A DNA stretch of 64,000 nucleotides from Euleptes europaea. Taxonomy: Eukaryota > Chordata > Lepidosauria > Squamata > Sphaerodactylidae. The position numbers and the translations under genes are program-made. The notes beneath the pieces are model-generated. The model had not been told where the DNA came from. It did not search any database and was given only the letters and a program-made list of their open reading frames with translations. The stretch spans positions 434,001 to 498,000 of the forward strand of contig NW_026612050.1 of assembly GCF_029931775.1 (NCBI RefSeq), in the 5' to 3' direction. Each line of letters starts with the position of its first letter. The first letter of the stretch is position 1. Below, piece after piece: positions 55,256 through 64,000 of this stretch.

Positions 55256-58200
55256 CCAAAACAAAATGGTGGATCAGCAGCACAGAAGACAGATTAAACT
55301 CCGAAGGAGACCTGGATGGGTCCACTTGTGGCCTAGCCACGGAGGAGCGACAAAACCTCCTGCAGCTATTTTCTGGCAGAAACAGAGGAGAGTTGGGGTG
55401 AGGAGTGCTGAAACCTCCTGCAACCGTTTAGACGGCAAAATGGAGGAGGAGAGTGGGGGCAAGCTGACTGTGGCCACAGGAAAGAGCGCAGATGTGGCGA
55501 CCGGTAAAGGCCTGGCAAATAAACCGCCCCCTGGCTAACAATTTGGTCCTACATGGCCTTGAGAGTACACCCTGCTCTCCAGAGGGTAGCCTTTTGAAGC
55601 AGGTGTCTCCGGCTGAGTTTTTCGTCGAATGGTAACGTACCCCCCCCCAGCAGCGGCCACCAGGGGGCAAGCAGCCTTGCATTCTGATTACTGTGATTAT
55701 ATGAATGCCCTAGAAAAGGCGTTGCAGTTTCTCAACTTCCTTCCCCCCTCCATGTTAAAGGAATGCTGGGTTCTTCCCCAAGCTCCCCCCTGCAAGGACT
55801 TTCTGATCAGGAAAGCATAAGGATAGGACCTCACACTTATCAAGGCCAGTTCTATGGGTAAGGGTCCAGTAAGGTGGCTAGGAACTTTATTCCTTTGGGC
55901 ACCCATTCCAGCCATGTGGCGCAGTATGCCCCCTTCCCCCTCCTGCCCCTCATGATGAGGTAAGGGAGGAAAGAAAAGTTCCTTTCAAAAGGATGAACCA
56001 ACAACTTGAGGTGTAATAACCAGTCTCTCTACATCGAGGAGTACTGTTCCCTGCCAGACACAACCCTTAAGGCTCGGTCTAGTTGAAAACTCCAGACTCA
56101 GTGGAGGAACCAGAGCAAGGCATCTAGGCCTAGGGATCTAAGGTTTTCACGTATGAATAGCCTCAGTCAAACTAGTACCACTTCCAGCATGTCTAAGTCA
56201 CTGGTCAAGGCCAATGGGGAAAAAACTCCTGGCAAGCAGATCACTACTAACATCACCAAAGGGCCTTATATCTTCATCCCCTGTGCCATGGCTATGCCAT
56301 AGGTGACCTTGGGAAGGCGCCCAGTAGAGGAACTCCTGTCTTAGGCTTACAGTCAGCAGATGTCTGAGGTTTAACCAAGATTCCTTGGTTAGAAGAGCTC
56401 TCTTAGCTCCCAAAAAGGTGCACAGGCACCAGTTCTTGATAGTCAAACAGCAGTGTCTTTAGCCATCATCACAAGAGGTGTGTTAGCTTGCACCACAGGT
56501 TAAAAGTTACTCAGGTCTGTCGCATCCCAGGGGCAAGTTGTGGTTTCACAAGAGTCTCCTTCCTTTCTGTATATCTGACACCATGATTTCCTTACCCTTG
56601 GCAGCTGCCTTCCCTTATCTAGGAAAAAGGTGGGCAGTGTGATTCAGGGCAACAAGGCTATCCTCACACAAAATAATGTTTACGTCCAACCCCCTGAGTG
56701 GGGTTGGACTGTTTGGAGACAAATTGACTAAAATATCGGTAGAACTAGGGACAAGAATAAGACTATGCCCAGGCGCGTTTGCAGGGAGACCAGGGGTTTT
56801 CCACACTCAGTATCTCCTCCTCACTCTCATCTCTCCTTATCCTGGCAATTACCGGAATAGCACAGCTCTCTGCCAACATATTTGCTGTGATAGATCCGTA
56901 GGAGCTTACCATACATGGAAGTAGCGATGTCAGGTCAGCAGAGATGAGGGGAAGATTAAACCAGTCCTTAGATCTTGGCTTCCTTCACTTCCTGACCTCA
57001 GTAATCAAAATTGGCCATCTCTCAGAGCTCCAATCTTCACCAGGACCGCTTCGTTTGATCCTGGTGGTCATTCAAACGCTGGAAGCTGCCCTCGGCTTAT
57101 TTCTATATGGAGTGATCAAAACAGTGCGCTGTCGAACACACATTAGGTGCAGCCTTTACCCTCCATAATGTGCTAGATCCCAACCTTACCAACACGTCCA
57201 TAGTGCAGAAATCCTTCCACAGGGAGACTTGGTGGGTTGATCGCTACAGTCCTTCGCCCAAGTGTAGTCTTGACCTCCCTCGTCCTTTCAGACTTTTGTT
57301 TACACAACACGATTTGCAGCAACTATGGCGGTTTTCTGTGGTTCATTTCCTAGGACCAGCCCTTCAGTTTTGGGTCCTTCCTGTGGCCTACTTAGCATCC
57401 AGGATTTTTTCCAGGCGTTTATGTCTAGTAGCCCAGTGGCCTGAACCCCATTCTTTTGATCCAGCCCACCCAGATCCTAGGGGATCTCGGGAAAATTGCT
57501 AAGGGCTTACGATTTCATACATAGGATTGGTCCATTTGGCCTCTACTGCACACCAGGCCAATACAACAATCTCTCGGGACCTATCATTAGATGGCTGTGA
57601 CAAGAGGGTCAAGAGATCACATTTACCACGCATGCTAAACAGAACCTGTCCTGGTGGGCCATTCCAGCAACCTGACCAGGGGTCAGCTGCACTCCCATTA
57701 CTCTTTAATTCAAATCTCTCGGTCACCAGGCCAACTGGGTCTAGGGGTCCCGCCCCATCAATCAGTTCAAGGTTTGTGGTCTGGCATGGGAGTCTAAACA
57801 TACTGGAACTCAGGGCCATCTCTAGAACACTACAGAGGTGTCTCCTTACTGTTGAGGGCAGGCTAACTGACCCAGGTGGACCAGGCTAGCTCGAGCTCCT
57901 CACACCTTAGGAGCTAAACAGGGATTTGTACCCTTGTTGATATTCTGCCCTCGTCAGAATAGACTACTCTCTGATAAGTCCACTTAACACGCTAGGAGGA
58001 CGCAGATCTCTTCCCTTGCTGGAGAATCAAAGAAAGTAAAGACACCGGGGCTCCCATCCTTATCCAAGATGCCTGTTCCTTCCCACAGAACATACACAGG
58101 GATAACCCATAGTGCAGGTGGAATGGCTAAGCCATCAGTTCATAGACAAATGAGTAGTCAATCAAGTTTCCTTCAACAGGCAAAGTCCACACTGGGCTTC

Positions 58201-58892
58201 CACAGGCCTGCCTATATGCATTAGCCTCTAATCTCTACAGCCCAGAAATTTCTCCTGCTATCACCTCACAAGGGTGGAATGGAAGGGACAGATGCCCCCC
58301 TTTTCCCCTCTCCTTGGTCTAAGTCCTAATGTTTGTCTTTTCTCCTCTGTAGAGTATTCCATGAGCCTGAGAAGGTTATGACAGGGCAAGCAGTAGCCAT
58401 ATTCATGTACCTACTTGGAGTAAGGTAAAATCATGGTTTCCATCTGGGGTAAATTAGTCCATATAGGAACCGTGGAAGATCCCGGTATGCTAGGATTTTT
58501 ATACATGGTCTGCTTTCATTCCCCGTATCCAGACTCACCGCTACCAACCACCTGGTTATTGAAAGAAACTGGTAGTGATTTGTGGGAGCTACTCTGGTCA
58601 TGGCAAGTGCTTCTAACCCTTGAAGATCTACCTCTCAGAGGATATGCTCTGTCTCTTGAAGAATGTGTGTTCCCTAGCACATGCCTAGCATTTGGAACCC
58701 TAAGTTATTAGGTCTGGCAGTTTCTAGCATTCTTGTAGTAAGGATTACACCAGGGTACCCAGATCTTCACCGTGTGCGGAAGTGACAACCACTGCTGTAT
58801 TAACTCCTGGTATTAGCAGGACATAGAGGCCAAAATCTCAGGCCAGTCCAGCTTCAATATTCGGGTTCCCTCCTTGGGGACATCTCTTCATC
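55256..58892. other. Unclassified 3.6 kb block, higher GC, no recognised gene
   Basis: The composition is more GC-rich than the rest of intron 2. It shows many short frames on both strands (90-120 codons) that stop without splice context. None gave a domain I recognise, and no paired terminal repeats were found by eye. It may be one large old mobile element; that is a guess from its uniform composition. Confidence 0.35.
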
Positions 58893-58900
58893 CACTAGGG

Positions 58901-59678
58901 CAGAGTTGGCAAACCTTTTAGAGACTGAGTGCCCAAACTGCAACCCAAAACCCACTTATTGATCGCAAAGTGCCAACACGGCAATTTAACCTGAATACTG
59001 AGGTTTTAGTTTAGGAAAAAAAACTCATACATTAACATTGTCTTAAAAGAAAAACAATAACAGAGCTTTCAATGATACAAACAACTTTTTATTGAAAGGT
59101 AACCCTTGATGGACTTTTCCTCCAGAAATTTGTCCAATCCCCTCTTAAAGGCATCTAGGCTAGATGGCATCACCACATCCTGTGGCAAGGAGTTCAACAG
59201 GTTAATTACATGCTAGATAAGTGGGTGTTCCTATTTTAGTAGGGGAGTTCACTGAAAGGTGGGAGGCGCCGCAAAGCCCTCGCTGTGGCCTGAGCTCTCT
59301 GCTCCCCTCCAGCTATGCCACGCTGTGAGCTATGCTCCCCTCCAACCTAGTTCCTCTCCAACCCCACCAATCACCTTTGCCACAGACTCAACAGGCTGCC
59401 GTCCGCTCCGCACCCTCACTCCGCATGTGAGCCGCTCTGCCGCATGTGACGGGAGGGAGGAAGTGCTCCCATTGGGCTGCTGGGCAGAGGGGCGGGTGAT
59501 GTGAGAAATGCCCTCAGGCGCGTGTGGAGAGGGGGAGGGGAGCAGCCCAATTCCACGTCCCTCTGGCTTTCTAGTAACAAACTCAGGCGAACTCTGTGCT
59601 GGGGCGACGGCGCGCTTGCCCACAGAGAGGGCTCTGAGTGCCCACTCTGGCAAGCGTGCCATAGGTTCGCCACCACTG
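58901..59678. mobile_element. Non-autonomous hAT transposon with perfect 8-bp TSD
   Basis: Left end cagagttggcaaaccttttag and right end gtgccataggttcgccaccactg form imperfect terminal inverted repeats (CAGNGGTGGCGAACCTNT type). Target duplication cactaggg is at 58893-58900 and 59679-59686. Subterminal text agtgcccaaactgc and agtgcccactctgg is also shared between ends. The right part (59240-59660) is GC-rich. No transposase. Confidence 0.93.
59106..59217 (-). mobile_element. CR1-type 3' UTR piece inside the hAT element
   Basis: gacttttcctccagaaatttgtccaatcccctcttaaaggcatctaggctagatggcatcaccacatcctgtggcaaggagttcaacag is CR1/L3-like 3' UTR in reverse. Confidence 0.7.
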
Positions 59679-59819
59679 CACTAGGGGTTTCCTTATAAAA
59701 ATTTAAAAAAAGAAAGAAACCTAAAGGAAGGTGGTTCCTGTTAATTCTCGTCCCAACACCAGTTGTGTCAACCCATGGAGTACCTAAACCAAGAACCGTA
59801 TGGTTCAGGAAGGTTCTAT

Positions 59820-59842
59820 ATGTGTGTGTGTGTGTGTGTGTA
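59820..59842. repeat. (TG)n microsatellite
   Basis: About eleven TG units. Confidence 0.95.
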
Positions 59843-60029
59843 TTTAAGTCAAGGTAGTACTGTGCCCTGTTCCTACCTTCATCCTTTAAGGAAACTGCTC
59901 AGTTTATAAGGAATAACTATTCCATCTTATACTGTCCACAGCCATAACATGTCAAGGAGAGGGTGTGACACACGCTCAATCTGCAGGTTTTCTTCACGCT
60001 TATATCAGTTGCAACCAATCCATGAGTAG

Positions 60030-62054
60030 GTCCGATGTTTTGATTTCTTCTTGGACCTTCCCAAATGAAGGGAAAGGTTACCTCTTGAGAGTCCATCAGT
60101 CATTACAGTCCACCAGATTACAAAGTTCTCAGACACATAGGTTGGACTTTAGGAGAGCTAATTTTAACAAACTTAAACTTATGCTGGGTAGAATCCCATG
60201 GTCAGAAATACTTAAGGAGAAGGGAGTTCAAGAAGGGAATTTCTTAAAAATGAAATACTGAAGGCGCAATCACAAACCATTCCTATGAGAAGGAAAAATG
60301 AGAGGAGCCTAAAGAGGCCAGGGTGGCTCCATAAACAGCTTTTTAAAGATTTGAAAATAAAGACTCCTTTAGGAAGTGGAAGGAGGGCCTTCTAATCAAA
60401 GAGGAATATAAACAAATAACTAGTGCTTGTAGGGAGAGTGCTAGGAAAGCTAAAGCTCAGTATGAGCTTAGGCTAGCGAGAGATGCTAAACACAACAAAA
60501 AGGCTTCTTTTCCTATGTACAGAGTAAGAACAAGATAAGCCCATTGTGGGGACCTGAAAGTGAAATTGTAACAGGAGATTAAGAGAGGGCAGAACTCTTC
60601 AATTCCTCTTTTTCCTCAGTCTTTTCTTGCTAGGGAAGCTGCTCAACATGGCTTAGACCGAACACATGATGAGGGAAGGGATTTGCAGCCTAGGACTGGC
60701 ATTGGGGTAGGGCAGAAACACCTAGTTTCTTTAAATAAAAGAAAGTCCTCTGGGCCAGATAAATTGCATCCAAGTGTACACAAAGAACTTGCAGATGTAA
60801 TTTCTGAGCCTCTGTCCGTTATTTTTGGAGTCTTTGAGAACAGGTGAGGTGCCAGAAGATTGGAGGCGGGCAAATGTTGTCCCCGTCTTCAAGAAGGGGA
60901 AAAAGGAGGATCCGGGTAACTACTGACGCATCAGATTGACTTCTATACCGGGAAAAGTTTTCAAACAAATCATCAAACAGTCAATCCTTGAGCATTTAGA
61001 AAGGATGGATCTGATCACTAAGAGCCAGCATGAGTTTCTCAAGAACAAGTAATGTCAGACTAATCTTATCTCCTTTTTTGAGAAAGTTACTACCTTGCTG
61101 GATCAGGGGAATGCTGCAGACATAGTTTATCTAGATTTCAGTAAGGCTTTTGATAAGGTTCCACATAGTATTCTAGTTGACAAATTGGGAAAATGTGGTT
61201 TAGATCCTATTACTGTTAGGTGGATCTATAACTGGTGCACAGATCGCACCCAAAGAGTGCTTGTTAATGGTTCCTCATCCAGTTAGAGAGGAGTGACTAC
61301 TGGAGTTCCTCAGGGATCTGTCCTTGGCCCTGTGTTGTTCGACATCTTAATAAATTATTTGGATGAAGGAATAGAGGGGAGGCTTATTAAATTTGCAGAT
61401 ACTAAATTGGAAGGGGTAGCAAATATGGTAGAAGACAGAGCCAAGATACAGGATGATCTTGACAGGCTGGAGAATTGGGCTAAAACTAATAAAATGCACT
61501 TCAACAAAGATAATGTAAAGTTCTGCATTTAGGTAGGAAAAATCAAATGCATAATTATAGGATGGGGGAGACTTGTCTGAGCACTAGTGTGCGAAAAAGG
61601 AATCTTGGGGTCTTAGCAGACCAAACACTGAACATGAGTCAGCAGTGTGATGCGATAGCTAAAAAGGCAAATGCGATCTTGGGCTGTATCAACAGAAGTA
61701 TAGTGTTCAGATCACGCGAAGTGCTGGTATCGCTTTACTCTGCTCTAGTTAGACCTCACCTAGAGTACTGTGTTCACGTTTGGGCACTGCAATTTAAGAA
61801 AGATGTAGACAAGCTGGAACGTGTCCAGAGGAGGGCAAGAAAGATGGTGAGGGGTCTGGAGACCAAGTCCCATGAGTAAAGGTTGAAGGAGCTGGGTATG
61901 TTTAGCCTGAAGAGGAGAAGACTGAGGGGGGATATGATAACCATCTTCAAGTACTTGAAGGGCTATCATATAGGGGATGGTGCCGAGTTGTTTTCTGTTG
62001 CCCCAGAAGGTCATACCAGAACCAACGAGTTGAAATTAAATCAAAAGAGTTTCC
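60030..62054 (+). mobile_element. CR1 LINE, left part, interrupted by L1
   Basis: Blocks in CR1 order: end of endonuclease (LDFRRANFNKLKLMLGRIPW), KSSGPDKLHPSVHKELAD, RT core YLDFSKAFDKVPHSILVDKL, TGVPQGSVLGPVLFDILINYL, LIKFADTKLEGVA (active-site YADD/FADD shortened to FAD-T), then [60 protein letters not shown] and ELGMFSLKRRRLRGDM. Stops and shifts are present. It resumes at 63807 after the L1. Confidence 0.95.
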
Positions 62055-63797
62055 ATCTATACGAATTGAATTACAAAGTTTTGTGGAACAAAATAGAAAA
62101 AGATCTGGAAAGATGGGACAGATTGCAGCTATCGTTACTTGGTTGGATTGCCGTTAATAAGATGAATGTATTGCCCAAATTAAACTTTATTTTTTTGACA
62201 TTACCAAAATATTAAAAACCTGGTGATATCAAAAAATGGCAACAGAGAATGAACAAATTTGTGTGGAATGGCAAAAAACCTAGAATACGATTGACAGTCT
62301 TACAAGATTAAAAAAAGAGAGGCAGTTTTGCATTACCTAATTTAAAGCTGAATCATCAAGATGCTACTTTAGTTGCTCTGACAGAATGGATACTACATCC
62401 CGAAGACAGGAAAATCAGATTGGAAAATCAGGCTTGGACCAAGGTGTTCATTCTTTACTATGGAGCAAAGATGGGGCAAAGAGTACAGAACTGAAGATAT
62501 ATCTCTAATATTAGAGAACTTCTCATGAACACATGGAAGTTATTAAAGAGTCCTCAGTCCTCCTTCTCCTAAAATAATGTCTCCCACAGAAGCCTACTTG
62601 GATTGGGTGACCAGGAAATCCATAGATTTCATTATCTATCAAGACTTGATTACCAAAAATGGCAATATAAAGACATTACAAGAACTTCAAAGTGATGATT
62701 TAAAGATCTCCTGGTTCACATATCACAGAATAGTCCACAGTTTGAAGACTGATTGTTACGAAAAAGGCATAATGAGGAAACTGACGGATTTTGAACCACT
62801 AATAACTAAGACACCAGAACAGCTGTTGTCTAAAATATATCAACTTTTATTGTCAACCGAAACAGCATCAGAACAAGTCAAGGTGTGCATGATTAAATGG
62901 ATGCAAAATTTTGGTGAAATGATTCCAATGGAAACTTGGGAACGATTATGGACAACAGAAATCAAATTTTCCTCTTCACAAGCTGTTATGGAAAATTGGT
63001 ACAAAATGTTTCATAGGTGGTACTTCTCTCTGAAAGATCTTCAAAAGATGTTCAAGACGAACCAAGCAAATTGTTGGAAATGTTCAGAGACAGAGGGGAC
63101 TTTTTTTCACCAATGGTGGACTTGCAAAAAGAGTCAACAGTTCTGGAAGTTGATACATAAAAGACTTCAAGACATTTTGCAAGTATAATTTGAACTAAAT
63201 CCTAAATTCATGCTACTGGGAATCATTCCTTTACTAGTGAGCCCAACCCATAGAGAACTTTTCCAATACGCAACCACTGTGGCCAGAATCTTGTATGCTT
63301 CTTACTGGAAAGACTCTAAGATCCCTACAATAAATGATTGGATTTACAAATTATTTGACTTTGTTTCAATGTCAAAACTAACCTGCTTGATAAAGAGACA
63401 ACCGTTAGATGACTTCAAGTGTAAATGTCATTATATGACAAATACGCTTCAACAATGAACTTGGCCAACTGTATTTAATATGCTAATTTGCTATATATAA
63501 TCTAATGCGAACATAGTTAGATTTTGTTTTTAATAGAGAATTGTATTATTAGGGGGGAAATTGGCATAAAGTGTTATAGCATGTGTTTATGATAGGCTTA
63601 TAAAATACATAGTATTTTTTAAATGAAAAAGAGAAACCAAAGAGTGTATTATAAACAAAACTAATTTATGAGACATGTCAATAGCGTAATGGAAAGATTG
63701 GGACACAGAAGACTAAATGCTTTCCCCTTTTCCCTTCCCATTCCCCTTTTTATTTTTGTATCCCAAAAAACACTTAATAAAATACTATTAAAAAAAG
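62055..63797 (+). mobile_element. L1 LINE, 5'-truncated, nested in CR1
   Basis: Encodes the C-terminal part of L1 ORF2: LERWDRLQLSLLGWIAVNKM, NVLPKLNFIFLTLPKY, NKFVWNGKKPRIRLTVLQ, GSFALPNLKLNHQDATLVAL, and then a 203-codon open frame at 62577-63185 containing CWKCSETEGTFFHQWWTCKK, a Cys/His cluster (CX2C...HX4C) typical of L1. 3' UTR and poly-A follow. Target duplication agagtttcc is at 62046-62054 and 63798-63806. Confidence 0.93.
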
Positions 63798-63806
63798 AGA
63801 GTTTCC

Positions 63807-64000
63807 GTCTAGACATTAGGAAGAATTTTCTAACAGTTATAGCGGTTCCTCAGTGCAACAGGCTTCCTCGGGAGGTGGTAAACTCTCCTTCCCTGGAGGT
63901 TTTAAAGAAGCGGTTAGATGGCCATCTGTCAGCAGTGCTGATTCTATTTCCTTAAGCAGATGATGAGAGAGAGGGCATCTTGGCCATCTTCTGGGCATGT
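63807..64000 (+). mobile_element. CR1 LINE, right part (3' UTR)
   Basis: gtctagacattaggaagaattttctaacagttatagcggttcctcagtgcaacaggcttcctcgggaggtgg continues the CR1 exactly where 62054 left off. The element runs off the right edge. Confidence 0.94.

Overview
This is a piece of a vertebrate nuclear genome, most likely from a squamate reptile. Squamate origin is suggested by BovB (RTE), CR1 and L1 LINEs side by side, tRNA-derived SINEs, and SINEs whose heads derive from 5S rRNA. A gecko-type genome is my best guess, but that is inference. Host coding sequence is sparse and interrupted by introns; most of the window is transposon debris in many layers.

Two host genes can be read, in the order known from human chromosome 9p24 (PDCD1LG2, then RIC1, same strand). 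PDCD1LG2 (PD-L2, a ligand of the immune checkpoint receptor PD-1) lies on + at about 12.0-26.5 kb. I read five coding exons, all joined in phase 1: signal peptide, IgV, IgC, transmembrane, and a candidate short last exon. RIC1 (subunit of the RIC1-RGP1 exchange factor for RAB6A at the Golgi) begins at 43,205 in a CpG island. Only its first two coding exons are visible and the rest lies beyond the right edge. Opposite RIC1, on the minus strand of the same CpG island, is an unrecognised 97-codon reading frame that may be a divergent gene.

Layout: 0-12 kb, a CR1 fragment, a solo-LTR-like segment inside a 0.27 kb duplication, SINEs, a minisatellite and inverted repeats. 12-27 kb, PDCD1LG2, with introns carrying SINEs, a palindromic MITE inside another repeat, and a DIRS-like fossil. 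27-42 kb, an intact-ended non-autonomous hAT element, two Gypsy-like fossils, a Penelope-type palindrome with a hammerhead-like motif, a CR1 endonuclease fragment, and a BovB LINE split by an L1. 42.2-43.4 kb, the CpG island promoter. 43.4-64 kb, RIC1 introns 1 and 2, holding a second Penelope-type palindrome with two hammerhead-like motifs, several CR1 pieces, a 3.3 kb LINE that landed in a SINE, a second bounded hAT element, and a CR1 split by an L1.

The most notable non-gene signals are the three hammerhead-ribozyme-like motifs, the divergent small ORF, the PD-L1-like features of this PD-L2, and a set of nested insertions with readable target-site duplications that allow relative dating. 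All coordinates and repeats were read by eye; no alignment or database search was run.
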